Source of the DNA: a virus
Reading direction: 5' to 3' (one strand)
Length of the DNA: 64,000 nt
Virus record (IMG/VR): IMGVR_UViG_3300020470_003428
Span: 16,540 to 80,539 of that record
Part shown: positions 39,252 through 47,366 of the stretch, piece by piece
Position numbering within the stretch: the stretch's first letter is position 1
Layout: each line of letters starts with the position of its first letter
Program-made: the position numbers and the translations under genes
The notes under the pieces: model-generated
The model's database searches: none
The model's input: only the letters and a program-made list of their open reading frames with translations
What the model was told of the DNA's origin: nothing

Positions 39252-39853
39252 GTCTCGATCTTATCTCCGTAATAATTAACATTAATCACTGACCTATAAG
39301 GTTTATCGGTACAAGTAGCACCTCTATGTGGATATTTGTTGGAGAAGATAATAGCTCTATTAGCAACAGTATCTATCTTTTGTTCGAAGTTGTCTAAGTC
39401 TGGGTGTTGAACATTGGTCCATCCATTACATGTATTTAAATGGATGATGGCAACCATGCAATTGTCTCCGTATGCCTCAGGTGGATTTTCGTCATGGTGG
39501 TAGGGAGCAGGTATATGCTTTCCTTTTGCACAGTTAAGGTTGACCTTAATTCTGACAGGCACTCTGGATTTGAGGGCAAACAGCATAGGAATGAATCTAT
39601 TGAAATGTTGAGATATATGAAATTCTGGTGAGACAGAGTAATGGTTAGCTACGAATTGAAGATTAGCGTCAGGTGGTAAGTCTTTGAAATACTCTATATA
39701 TCGTTTCTTCTCACTATCTGGCATATTAGGGTCTCCTATACCAGAAATAGTGCTTATCTCCCAAGGTTGATAGACTTCGCACCAATGGTTAAGTTCGTCG
39801 AAGTATTTCTTATCTAGGAAGTTATCAATGATTTGGACGTCTTCTAGTGCCAT
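39248..39853 (-). CDS. 2-oxoglutarate/Fe(II)-dependent oxygenase-like protein
   Basis: 201 residues. PAPYHHDENPPEAYGDNCMVAIIHLN has the proximal HxD (His-Asp), IIFSNKYPHRGATC the distal His, and YRSVINVNY the 2-oxoglutarate Arg. Its start is overlapped by a 25-residue membrane peptide, as for the halogenase gene. Substrate unknown. Confidence 0.75.
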   Translation of the reverse strand: MALEDVQIIDNFLDKKYFDELNHWCEVYQPWEISTISGIGDPNMPDSEKKRYIEYFKDLPPDANLQFVANHYSVSPEFHISQHFNRFIPMLFALKSRVPVRIKVNLNCAKGKHIPAPYHHDENPPEAYGDNCMVAIIHLNTCNGWTNVQHPDLDNFEQKIDTVANRAIIFSNKYPHRGATCTDKPYRSVINVNYYGDKIET

Positions 39854-39930
39854 TAGTAATTTTGATAGACATAGTTAACAATAAGGTAAACGCTGACAAC
39901 AATAATTGCCAATAATAAGAGGTGAGTCAT
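39853..39930 (-). CDS. 25-residue single-span membrane peptide
   Basis: ATG 39930 follows a CATCAGCAC copy of the conserved upstream element. The stop overlaps the oxygenase ATG (TAATG). Residues 3-20 are hydrophobic, giving one span. A second case of a tiny membrane frame coupled to an oxidative enzyme gene, with the same layout as 10144. Confidence 0.55.
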   Translation of the reverse strand: MTHLLLLAIIVVSVYLIVNYVYQNY

Positions 39931-39932
39931 GG

Positions 39933-39982
39933 GTGCTGATGTAAGAGAGAAAAAAAGCCCTAACAGTTAGAGCTATTAGGGC
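39933..39982 (-). promoter_or_regulatory. terminator plus conserved upstream element (copy 4)
   Basis: In gene sense a CTCTTACATCAGCACCC-ATG element (9-mer variant CATCAGCAC at 39933-39941) follows seven T from a GCCCTAA/TTAGGGC stem (39950-39982). The most divergent copy of the element. Confidence 0.6.
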
Positions 39983-39988
39983 AATATA

Positions 39989-40360
39989 TTAGTCCTTGTT
40001 TGGGTAGAAGTTGGGGTACTTCTTCTTGCTTATAACGTGATTGTTTATATTACGAGGCACACCTCGCTTATCACGGTAGACGCAAATTTCACCATCGTAA
40101 AACTCAGCTAGAAATTGAGCTAGTTCTAGTGGTACGTTCCTCATTGCAAAGAGGAGTTTAACTATAAGAGGGATAATTGGTCGAGAGGCTGCATTAATAA
40201 AACGAGCAAGAAGGTCAAGGATGTTCTTTGCCTTCCGATAGGTTTTCATTGCGAATTCGGAAAGTCTTGCCATAAGATTAACGCGGTTTGACTCATTTAG
40301 CTCTTCATAGTCAATGTCAAGGACTTCTCCAGGGACTTCGGTAGTCAGGATGGAGTTCAT
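39989..40360 (-). CDS. hypothetical protein
   Basis: 123 residues from ATG 40360. A hydrophobic helix PLIVKLLFAMRNVPLELAQFLAEF near residue 68. Ends just before a terminator. Not recognised. Confidence 0.5.
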   Translation of the reverse strand: MNSILTTEVPGEVLDIDYEELNESNRVNLMARLSEFAMKTYRKAKNILDLLARFINAASRPIIPLIVKLLFAMRNVPLELAQFLAEFYDGEICVYRDKRGVPRNINNHVISKKKYPNFYPNKD

Positions 40361-40417
40361 AAAAGTACTGATGAAAAGGTACAAAAAAGCCCCACCTCAA
40401 GGGCAGGGCTGGGGTTT
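40361..40417 (-). promoter_or_regulatory. terminator plus conserved upstream element (copy 5)
   Basis: A CCCCA/TGGGG terminator stem and six T, then ACCTTTTCATCAGTACTTTT to the ATG at 40360. 9-mer at 40365-40373. Confidence 0.65.
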
Positions 40418-40598
40418 AAATGTGAGATTCATCAAGAGTGTCGTCAAAGAGCAGTTGGTCGGCTGCATAGCCTTCAACATCCGGAATCTCGTCAGGTTCA
40501 TAAATGTTCTCTCCGACAGGGATGCCATCGGAGTTCTTTATGATCTTGTGAGGGTTGGCCTTCATAGGAAAGCCTTCGAAGCCACGTCGGTCACTCAT
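40416..40598 (-). CDS. small acidic hypothetical protein
   Basis: 60 residues, ATG overlapping the upstream stop (TAATG). Asp/Glu-rich with a central ENIYEPDEIPDVEGY. It is read in the same direction and is coupled to the next gene. Not recognised. Confidence 0.45.
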   Translation of the reverse strand: MSDRRGFEGFPMKANPHKIIKNSDGIPVGENIYEPDEIPDVEGYAADQLLFDDTLDESHI

Positions 40599-40897
40599 TA
40601 GTTATCCTCGTTGAGGTCTGAGTATTCTGACATAGCCTTCTCTTGTTTGGACTCGAGTTCAGCCTGACGCTTGGCATAATCAACAAGTTGCATCTTGCTT
40701 TGATCGTGAGACCATTTCAAGATGTCATATCTATGGTTGATCTTTTCAAGTAGAGTCTTGTGAATTCTCTCTAGGCCGGGCTTATTGAAGAGGTGCATAG
40801 CATCAAGAAGAGCTAGTGCCTCCTTAACAGTGATCCATCCTAGATCGATATCAAGATCTTCTACTTTGGGTTCAGGTTGATCGTACTTAGATAGCAT
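40598..40897 (-). CDS. hypothetical protein
   Basis: 99 residues, helical, with HRYDILKWSHDQSKMQLVDY and Glu-rich tail. Starts right after a conserved element. Not recognised. Confidence 0.45.
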   Translation of the reverse strand: MLSKYDQPEPKVEDLDIDLGWITVKEALALLDAMHLFNKPGLERIHKTLLEKINHRYDILKWSHDQSKMQLVDYAKRQAELESKQEKAMSEYSDLNEDN

Positions 40898-40957
40898 GTC
40901 GTACTGATGAAAAGGTACAAAAAAGCCCCATCCAGCATGTGAAAGCTAGACAGGGCT
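40898..40957 (-). promoter_or_regulatory. terminator plus conserved upstream element (copy 6)
   Basis: AGCCC/GGGCT stem and six T (about 40917-40957), then ACCTTTTCATCAGTACGAC to the ATG at 40897. 9-mer at 40901-40909. Confidence 0.65.
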
Positions 40958-40963
40958 GTTGGG

Positions 40964-41548
40964 TTAGAAGTCAGCGATAGCAGTATTCTCTTTAGGAGCG
41001 CTAGTCAAGACATCGAAGGCAAAAACCTTCTTGCTTGGGTTGTAGCGCAGAGTCTTCTCTTTCTGACCAGTAGGTTGACCATTGTCATCCAAGATGTCTC
41101 TTAGTTCAATGTCTTCCTTCTTTGAGTACCATTCCCAGTAGAGTCTTACAACTGCATATTCAGTCGTGTCAACCAATTCCATGATTTGGTCTCCTACTGG
41201 GTTTGGCTCTGCCTCTGTGCCATTGTTCCAGAAGTCAAACCAGGTTTCCCTGACTTTAACTTTCTGGTACTTGCCGTCACCCATGAAGATGTCGACTGAC
41301 TCTCTTACAGGAGCAACAAAGAGGTTAGGAGAGATAACTGTGCCATCTTTCCTAGTACCAGGTTTTGCATAATTGATCAGACCAACCGTAGTAAAGTCTG
41401 CCCTCTGCTTACGGATCTCTAGCTTAGAAAGGGTTGGAGACTGAGCAGCTAATAGCTCCTCATATTTATCAGCAACCTCATTCTTTGTGCCAGATGCAAT
41501 CCTTTGCTTAGGAGTCATTTCTGCAAAAGTGGTAGAAGCGTTAGCCAT
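40964..41548 (-). CDS. hypothetical protein
   Basis: 194 residues from ATG 41548. Contains VREVTWF-like KVRETWFDFWNNGTEAEP, QIMELVDTTEYAVVRLYWEW and a charged end. A beta/alpha fold is likely. Not recognised. The longer frame upstream runs through the conserved element and the terminator and is a by-product. Confidence 0.5.
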   Translation of the reverse strand: MANASTTFAEMTPKQRIASGTKNEVADKYEELLAAQSPTLSKLEIRKQRADFTTVGLINYAKPGTRKDGTVISPNLFVAPVRESVDIFMGDGKYQKVKVRETWFDFWNNGTEAEPNPVGDQIMELVDTTEYAVVRLYWEWYSKKEDIELRDILDDNGQPTGQKEKTLRYNPSKKVFAFDVLTSAPKENTAIADF

Positions 41549-41618
41549 AGTACGCAGCACTAAAAGTACTGATGAAAAGGTACAAAAAAGCCCCCACTCA
41601 GAGAAGTTGAGCAGGGGC
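41549..41618 (-). promoter_or_regulatory. terminator plus conserved upstream element (copy 7)
   Basis: GCCCC/GGGGC stem (with inner CTCA/TGAG) and six T (41584-41618), then ACCTTTTCATCAGTACTTTT and 14 bases to the ATG at 41548. 9-mer at 41566-41574. Confidence 0.65.
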
Positions 41619-41624
41619 GTTGGG

Positions 41625-41801
41625 TTAGTCAGTCCAAAAATCGAAGCTACTATCCCAGCCTTCAGCTGAAATATGTCTATAGGCATCGATACGAGCGTGG
41701 GCTCTTTGGGCTGACCCGTCTTCTAAGAATGAAAGCAACGCTGCACGTATAGAATCTTGTGCGGTGGCAGGCCGACCTTCATATAAAAAACTAGAAGCCA
41801 T
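41625..41801 (-). CDS. 58-residue hypothetical protein
   Basis: ATG 41801, TAA 41625-41627. Helix-rich with ATAQDSIRAALLSFLEDGSAQRA and an aromatic C-terminus ending WTD. Bounded by a terminator behind and a conserved element in front. Not recognised. Confidence 0.55.
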   Translation of the reverse strand: MASSFLYEGRPATAQDSIRAALLSFLEDGSAQRAHARIDAYRHISAEGWDSSFDFWTD

Positions 41802-41812
41802 GGTGGTGAGCA

Positions 41813-41877
41813 GTACCTAAAACGTACTGATGAAAATGGACAAAAAACCCCCACTCATACAAAAAATGAGCAGGGGT
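41813..41877 (-). promoter_or_regulatory. terminator plus conserved upstream element (copy 8)
   Basis: CCCC/GGGG stem with inner CTCAT/ATGAG and six T (41842-41877), then CATTTTCATCAGTACGTTTT and 16 bases to the ATG at 41801. 9-mer at 41824-41832. Confidence 0.65.
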
Positions 41878-41883
41878 GTGGGG

Positions 41884-42036
41884 CTAGGCATCATATTCCT
41901 CTACGACCTTCTTGATATGTTCAAATTCTCTTTCGATGATCTCTAACTCTGCAGGAGTGAATAGAGAATGCATCTCTTCTTTGAACTGAAGGTTGGACTT
42001 AGCAATTTCCAAGGAATTAGGCTGACCGTTAAACAT
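41884..42036 (-). CDS. 50-residue acidic hypothetical protein
   Basis: ATG 42036, TAG 41884-41886. Helical with Glu-rich C-terminal part (ELEIIEREFEHIKKVVEEYD). The conserved element lies three bases before the ATG, with no space for a Shine-Dalgarno. Not recognised. Confidence 0.55.
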   Translation of the reverse strand: MFNGQPNSLEIAKSNLQFKEEMHSLFTPAELEIIEREFEHIKKVVEEYDA

Positions 42037-42092
42037 AACGTACTGATGAAAGGGAACGAAAAACCCCCACTCAGAGAGAAACTGAGCAGGGG
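42037..42092 (-). promoter_or_regulatory. terminator plus conserved upstream element (copy 9)
   Basis: CCCC/GGGG stem with inner TCAG/CTGA and five T (42059-42092), then TCCCTTTCATCAGTACGTT directly to the ATG at 42036. 9-mer at 42040-42048. Confidence 0.65.
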
Positions 42093-42099
42093 TGTTGGG

Positions 42100-42360
42100 T
42101 TAGAAAGGGAGATCGTCGTACTGACTTGAGTCTCCTACCTTCGCAGGTAAGGACTCATTCTCGATTCTTATCAGATTGTCAATAACTGTGTCTTTGATCC
42201 TGATCAACTGTTTCTGCGTTAGAACTTGGCTGTGGCCATGCTCAAGCAAATCCATGATCGTCTCAAAGCGAGACAGGCCGACCTCAGTCCTAGAAGGAGG
42301 CTGGGGAGTGGCTTTGAAATCTGCGTAAGGAGAGGAGATTTGTGGCGCTTGTGTCGTCAT
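42100..42360 (-). CDS. hypothetical protein
   Basis: 86 residues from ATG 42360. An unstructured Pro/Thr-rich start, then a helix FETIMDLLEHGHSQVLTQKQLI. Not recognised. Confidence 0.45.
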   Translation of the reverse strand: MTTQAPQISSPYADFKATPQPPSRTEVGLSRFETIMDLLEHGHSQVLTQKQLIRIKDTVIDNLIRIENESLPAKVGDSSQYDDLPF

Positions 42361-42416
42361 CGTAAAAGTACTGATGAAAAGGGACAAAAATACCCCCACT
42401 CAAGCAGAGCAGGGGC
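42361..42416 (-). promoter_or_regulatory. terminator plus conserved upstream element (copy 10)
   Basis: CCCC/GGGG stem followed by ATTTTT (42386-42416), then TCCCTTTTCATCAGTACTTTTACG to the ATG at 42360. 9-mer at 42368-42376. Confidence 0.65.
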
Positions 42417-42422
42417 AAAACT

Positions 42423-42800
42423 TTAATGCCAAACTAAGCCTTCTTTACATATTTCTAGAATCTCAAGGGATCTATCATATGTCAGATCGGCGTTGGCAGA
42501 GAGGAGGAGCCTGAGACAGAGCTCGGGATCTTTGGTGGATCCGATGGACTCATCCTCAGGAATGAGACTGAGATCAAACTTACCCCATCCGTAAGACAGG
42601 AAGTCACGATATTTAGCAATAGGACCACCCTCGACAGCGACATGAAATGCTAAATCAACTTCGTCGATCTCCATTTTCTCGTAAGCGCAGTCCAAGGCAT
42701 TCATAAGGATCTGGTAGTAATCGGCAATCCCAGAACGGACGCCGGCTAACTTCTCAAGATCACTATCTGAACACTTAGCAGGATAAAGACGCGTACCCAT
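42423..42800 (-). CDS. hypothetical protein
   Basis: 125 residues. Contains ADYYQILMNALDCAYEKMEI and SYGWGKFDLSLIPEDE. Mixed alpha/beta, acidic. Element three bases before the ATG. Not recognised. Confidence 0.5.
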   Translation of the reverse strand: MGTRLYPAKCSDSDLEKLAGVRSGIADYYQILMNALDCAYEKMEIDEVDLAFHVAVEGGPIAKYRDFLSYGWGKFDLSLIPEDESIGSTKDPELCLRLLLSANADLTYDRSLEILEICKEGLVWH

Positions 42801-42847
42801 AATGTACCGATGAAAAGGAACAAAAAAACCCCACCTAGCGGCGGGGT
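42801..42847 (-). promoter_or_regulatory. terminator plus conserved upstream element (copy 11)
   Basis: Compact stem ACCCC/GGGGT and seven T (42822-42847), then TTCCTTTTCATCGGTACATT to the ATG at 42800. 9-mer variant CATCGGTAC at 42804-42812. Confidence 0.65.
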
Positions 42848-42869
42848 AGCGCGCAGTAGTACGGAACTA

Positions 42870-43025
42870 CTACATGAATACAGGAGCTAAAGGATTGAAG
42901 AATCTAGTGACAGACTGACCAACCCAGTACCAACGGATGACAGTGCCTAGGGCTATGCAGATGGCGAGATACCAGCCGGTATGCTCCATTGCAAAGTCAA
43001 CAACGTCATGGAATAAGCGATTCAT
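42870..43025 (-). CDS. small membrane protein
   Basis: 51 residues from ATG 43025. A single membrane span (WYLAICIALGTVIRWYWVG). The longer frame from 43100 runs through the terminator and is not favoured. Not recognised. Confidence 0.5.
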   Translation of the reverse strand: MNRLFHDVVDFAMEHTGWYLAICIALGTVIRWYWVGQSVTRFFNPLAPVFM

Positions 43026-43083
43026 GGAATGTACTGATGAAAGGGTACAAAAAACCCCCACTTCATAGAAACGAAGCAGGGGA
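43026..43083 (-). promoter_or_regulatory. terminator plus conserved upstream element (copy 12)
   Basis: CCCC/GGGG stem with inner CTTC/GAAG and six T (43049-43083), then ACCCTTTCATCAGTACATTCC to the ATG at 43025. 9-mer at 43031-43039. Confidence 0.65.
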
Positions 43084-43090
43084 TTTAAGG

Positions 43091-43294
43091 TTATGACCAC
43101 TGTCTAACGACTTGTGGATTACCTTGACCGAAGGCTGTCCTCCACTGCTGAAGCTGGTGGAAAGCATCCTTTGGGCCAAGATCAGGGACTAACTTGCCTA
43201 ACCGTCTGCACTTAGCACTCATGATCACACCATGCCTGGAGATGATGGCGAGCTTATTACCTTGTGCAAAATCGTAGCGAGTTTCAGTAAACAT
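43091..43294 (-). CDS. hypothetical basic protein
   Basis: 67 residues, basic, Lys/Arg-rich middle (SAKCRRLGKLVPDLG). Last leftward gene before the divergent region. Element seven bases before the ATG. Not recognised. Confidence 0.5.
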   Translation of the reverse strand: MFTETRYDFAQGNKLAIISRHGVIMSAKCRRLGKLVPDLGPKDAFHQLQQWRTAFGQGNPQVVRQWS

Positions 43295-43320
43295 GAAAAT
43301 GTACCGATGAAAAGTGACAC
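43295..43320 (-). promoter_or_regulatory. conserved upstream element (copy 13)
   Basis: CACTTTTCATCGGTACATTTTC to the ATG at 43294; 9-mer variant CATCGGTAC at 43301-43309. The outermost copy, and the only one with no gene or terminator behind it. Confidence 0.6.
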
Positions 43321-44071
43321 TAACATCGGATTAACATAGTTTTGACATACGTCTACGCTTGGTAGCCATCAAAGGAACAATAGCTACAAGCGAATGTTAT
43401 GTGAGAAGAATTGCGTAGCAATTCGAACACAAACATGAGCGACAATAAGGATAGCGAATAGCGAATATTACTGTGATGAATCACGAAGTGATTTACACAT
43501 AATATGAGCGTAATGAGCGTTCAAAGGTTCCCCAGTGATGCGTAAACGCAGCAGCTATGTAGGGTTGTCAAGGGATTTGGCGCACTCGCAAGCGCAAGAG
43601 GGAGGCGTGGGATAAACGCGCTATGCATGCGCATATACGCTGGATAACTGTTGCTAACGCAGAAGACAAAGGGGAACAGGTGAACGCACAAGAGTTGACA
43701 AAGGAACGCGTCCCTCAAGCGAGCGATTGATGCGCTAATTAGGAACTAATTACGCACAATTGCGAGCGCTAATTAACACACACTTAACAGAAACGTTGCG
43801 TCGCTTAACATCAGAGCAACATCGGTGCGCTAGAATCGCCCCTTATTTTTTTGTTTACGCGGTATCGCAACTTGCAGTGGGTGTTTGATGTATAGCGCGG
43901 AGAGCAAAAAATTAGCAATTTCTCCCGCGAGGCTATATAGGGAATAACATCGCTTCATAGTGAAAATTCGCGACGTCAAATTCTGTGAAATTTTTTGTTC
44001 CCTATTTCCCGCGAGGCGCTTACCGGCGAAACCCTAGTAATCAGAGCCGATAGACTTGTAATACGTGGAAT
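43321..44071. other. divergent non-coding region with palindromes and GCG motifs
   Basis: About 750 bases between leftward early genes and the rightward late block. GCG/CGC-rich words are frequent (GAGCG repeated near 43436, 43505-43519, 43720, 43764). Two perfect hairpins: GAATTGC-GTA-GCAATTC (43408-43424) and AATCAC-GAA-GTGATT (43479-43493). A CCCGCGAGGC direct repeat sits at 43924-43933 and 44008-44017. Candidate replication origin and/or divergent promoter region. No convincing coding frame seen. Confidence 0.5.
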
Positions 44072-44086
44072 GTGTATCTGAGTCGA

Positions 44087-47011
44087 ATGAACGCTTGGGA
44101 ACGGTTAATTAATCTGGATCAAAGCAAGATGCAAGATCCAAAAAATACTTATTTCGGTCAAAAATATCCCGGGACGACGAACGAAAAAAAGAAAACTATT
44201 TTTAATGCCTTGCAAAACGCGGCAGGCTCTTTACCTCAATCGTTATTTCCGCCGATAACCATAAATAAACCTGTTGATAATTACCAAATTCCAACTGTTT
44301 CTAATACTCAATACTCTCCTGCTAAAAAAATAGCTGCAATCGCCACGAGTCCCGGCGAAATGAGGCCTACTGCAAAAGTTGCTTTACCTGTAGGCAAGAT
44401 TGTTGTCCCAGAAATGCAGCGAATTACGCAAAAGAACGCTACAAACCTGAAAGCAACAGGACGTCTTCGCTTAACGACGCCTGCTAAAGGTGATTCTTGG
44501 GATTTATCTGGTTTTGATACGTTAAATAAGCAATATGGCAAACGAAATTACGCTGTTACTCCTATTGGACTAGCTCAGCAACAACAAACTACTAAATGGC
44601 CGGCACCACTTTCTAGTAGAAGGGGCGACAGGACAGTACCAGGAGTAAATCTTGCAATTAATAAACAAAAAACATTACAAAACAGCGAGCAAAAAGGCAA
44701 CGAATTAGGAACAACAGAGAGTAGATTCGGTCGCAAAGTTGTACCGCAGTTTGAAAACTATGAATATAAAGGTGCTGTTACTGATTCCAGGAAAAAACCT
44801 CAAACTTCTTGGTTTAAAAGGAGCAAAGATGATGCCACACCTGGTCGTTGGGACGGCAATCAGTATATAAAAGCTGTTGAAGATACTGTAGAGCGTAAGG
44901 TCTTAACTTCTCCTGCCGGTTCTATCAGCAGTCGGCGAAGTAGAAGTGGTATGCCTGCTCAAGGACCAACATCATTAAATCCAGAAGCGAGAAAAATTCT
45001 AGAAGAATATAGAACTGGAATGCAATATGAAACAGATGTCAGACCAGAAACCAAGGAACAATTAAGAGGTGGAGTAAAAGCCGTTAATCCTGCAACTGGA
45101 GGAGATTGGACTCAAAACCCAGTTAAAGGCAGAAGAATTCCATATCCATTCGAAAATAACCCTAATTACGGCAAAGAGGTTGGCGGAACTAACTATGAAG
45201 TTGGTGTTGACATGCTTTATAAGACCGGTGATCAAACATATGATGTTCGTCGTGTATACGGTACGGATGCTGCAGGAGTAAGAACCAAAGATCCTGACGC
45301 TCGCTTCTTCAACGAGCAACAAGAGGATAAGCGATTGGGAACAGCCGCAACAGAAGCAATGGATGCGACTAAAACGCCTCTTATTAGCGGTAAGACTCTT
45401 GGGGAGATGAAAGAACAAGGCTTAGCAAGATTGGCAACTCCGGCTGACATGACAGCTACAGGTCCTAGTGGAAGACTGAAATACGAAAATAAGAGAGGTA
45501 AATTGAATATCGGTGGGGTAAGAACTGACTTAAAAGGATTCCTAAGAGGCGCAAAAGATCCCGATACAGGTAATTATTCTAAAATCCCTGTTTATCTATA
45601 TCGCGGGGAAAACGAGAAAGATCCTGCAAAAAGACTATATAGACAAGGAGTACCTACTAATAGAGATCTAGACGAAATGAGGAGGATATTGGCTGATCCT
45701 CGTAGAGAAACTAGCGTCAATCAATTAATAACAAATGCGTCAAGAGAAAGAGGTAAACCAGTGGAAAGAGGGTTTACTCCTTTCTTGAACAGAGAAGATG
45801 TGTATGACAAGGTCGGAGGAATTAGAAAGGGTTATGAAAATCCTATAAAATTCCCTCTTCCTCCTAAAGGACCACAAAATCCATACGGTGTAACAGAAGC
45901 TCAGTTAACGAGAGATTACAGCGAAGCTATAAGGATTCTTCAGACACAACATAGAGCAGACAATAAATTCCCGATGACTAGCCAACATTCTTTGGCTGAA
46001 AGTTATAGACGTGTTCTTGCAAGTGCTGCAGCAAGTGGCGCAATGGTTGGTGCTCCTAGTCAGGCGGTTTCAGATTACATGAGATCTTCTAACCTCCAAA
46101 GAGTTGTAGAAGCCGGAGGCCGACAGTTAAGACATGCAATGATCCAAGCGAAAGCTCAAGGTCGGGTATTTAATACAGAGCAATTAATAGCAGCGTCCAA
46201 CGCTATTGGATCAAGGATAGGAGTGAGTGGTAACGCTATTATCAACGCTGCGACTGCAAATGTTGCTATGGGTCCGAACAGAGAAGTCAATCTGTTCCAA
46301 GAGCCTTATGGTTACGATCCACTTTTACCGAAGAATCAGCAAGGGCCAACTCCATTCACTAATAAGAAACAATTAAGAGACAGAGAAGCTTTAGCGGCCT
46401 TACTTTCTCGCGATCAAAATTTATTAGATGATGAAGAAATAGCGTTAAGAGATTCTATTGTTAGCAAGGTAAGAAATAAGCCTTTAGATGAATCTGAAAT
46501 TTATGCATTAAGTTACGAAGACAGAGGAACCAGTGAAGATGGGGTAAAAGGGTACAGAGTGATAGACGATGATGAATACAGGAAAGCAATCGCTGCAAGT
46601 CCTGACCTATATCTAGATGTTGATAATATTGCGAGACGTGCTCCTCAAGCGCCTGTTACTCAGGATAATTTCCTTAGAACTTCCGTTGGTGGTCCAACAG
46701 TCTTGACTACTGGTGACGTCCCTGCTCAAGCCGCCGCACTACGAGCTCGGTACAACGCTGATCCTCGCGTAGCTCTTGGACAAGAAGCTCATAATGATTC
46801 CCGGGTCTTGCAAGCTGGTGTAGATGGTGCTTCACTAAATGCACCTGCTAAACAAACAGCCCCTGTTCCTTACATGGATTACAGAAACGTCGCTGCTGCT
46901 TTAGGTGCTGGCAACGAAGGAAATATATCTGATGAAGCTTTCCTAAGACAGCGGAGAGCCGAAGCTATTATCGCCCAAAGAATTGCTGCCAGAAATAGAA
47001 TGAGAGTATGA
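44087..47011 (+). CDS. large hypothetical virion-block protein
   Basis: 974 residues from ATG 44087 (a GTG at 44072 adds five). Basic and low-complexity with many Arg, Lys, Gln and Pro, segments such as KDPDTGNYSKIPVYLYRGENEKD, and an Ala-rich region (about residues 655-680). No fold recognised. Largest protein of the late block; a tail or internal virion protein is plausible by size and position only. Confidence 0.55.
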   Translation: MNAWERLINLDQSKMQDPKNTYFGQKYPGTTNEKKKTIFNALQNAAGSLPQSLFPPITINKPVDNYQIPTVSNTQYSPAKKIAAIATSPGEMRPTAKVALPVGKIVVPEMQRITQKNATNLKATGRLRLTTPAKGDSWDLSGFDTLNKQYGKRNYAVTPIGLAQQQQTTKWPAPLSSRRGDRTVPGVNLAINKQKTLQNSEQKGNELGTTESRFGRKVVPQFENYEYKGAVTDSRKKPQTSWFKRSKDDATPGRWDGNQYIKAVEDTVERKVLTSPAGSISSRRSRSGMPAQGPTSLNPEARKILEEYRTGMQYETDVRPETKEQLRGGVKAVNPATGGDWTQNPVKGRRIPYPFENNPNYGKEVGGTNYEVGVDMLYKTGDQTYDVRRVYGTDAAGVRTKDPDARFFNEQQEDKRLGTAATEAMDATKTPLISGKTLGEMKEQGLARLATPADMTATGPSGRLKYENKRGKLNIGGVRTDLKGFLRGAKDPDTGNYSKIPVYLYRGENEKDPAKRLYRQGVPTNRDLDEMRRILADPRRETSVNQLITNASRERGKPVERGFTPFLNREDVYDKVGGIRKGYENPIKFPLPPKGPQNPYGVTEAQLTRDYSEAIRILQTQHRADNKFPMTSQHSLAESYRRVLASAAASGAMVGAPSQAVSDYMRSSNLQRVVEAGGRQLRHAMIQAKAQGRVFNTEQLIAASNAIGSRIGVSGNAIINAATANVAMGPNREVNLFQEPYGYDPLLPKNQQGPTPFTNKKQLRDREALAALLSRDQNLLDDEEIALRDSIVSKVRNKPLDESEIYALSYEDRGTSEDGVKGYRVIDDDEYRKAIAASPDLYLDVDNIARRAPQAPVTQDNFLRTSVGGPTVLTTGDVPAQAAALRARYNADPRVALGQEAHNDSRVLQAGVDGASLNAPAKQTAPVPYMDYRNVAAALGAGNEGNISDEAFLRQRRAEAIIAQRIAARNRMRV

Positions 47012-47223
47012 AAGAGTATTTAGTTGCCATCACTCCTGAAGACATGAGGAGGCATACTGAACAAGGTTATGCACTGTTGGGAGCTATTACAAATGAAAAG
47101 GGTTTTGACCCAGTTGCTGTAGTAATGTTATCGACATTGATCTTTAATACTCATACATGGATCTTCCACGCATTTGTACTGAAGAACGGAACCGTGCATG
47201 GTATAGAATTAAGAGATGAATAA
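47008..47223 (+). CDS. small hypothetical protein
   Basis: 71 residues. Overlaps the previous stop by four bases (ATGA). Contains DPVAVVMLSTLIFNTHTWIFHAF, partly hydrophobic. Not recognised. Confidence 0.5.
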   Translation: MKEYLVAITPEDMRRHTEQGYALLGAITNEKGFDPVAVVMLSTLIFNTHTWIFHAFVLKNGTVHGIELRDE

Positions 47224-47320
47224 ATCTTGCGACACCAAAAAAGGTAGTTGTGGTTGCGACAAATGCAATCATGAGGAAGCCAAAGAAAGGGCTATGACTT
47301 ACCGAAGAAATAAATCTTAA
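47216..47320 (+). CDS. 34-residue Cys-rich peptide
   Basis: ATG 47216 overlaps the previous stop. Cys at positions 5, 12, 14 and 17 (SCDTKKGSCGCDKCNH), a likely metal-binding or disulphide knot. Basic tail. Function unknown. Confidence 0.5.
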   Translation: MNKSCDTKKGSCGCDKCNHEEAKERAMTYRRNKS

Positions 47321-47366
47321 GTTTCTAGAATAGTTAATATAGATAATGAAAGGTATCCAGTAAGAC

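Noticed and set aside
40964-41686. Longer start for the gene at 40964 and others (frames reading through LFISTF)
   Set aside because: The extra N-terminal residues are translations of the terminator and conserved element; the internal ATG just after the element fits all copies.
31194-43320. Hammerhead-ribozyme or C/D-box reading of CTGATGA in the repeated element
   Set aside because: The CTGATGA word is on the strand opposite the genes and the flanks cannot form the required stems; the start-codon-proximal reading in gene sense explains the conservation better.
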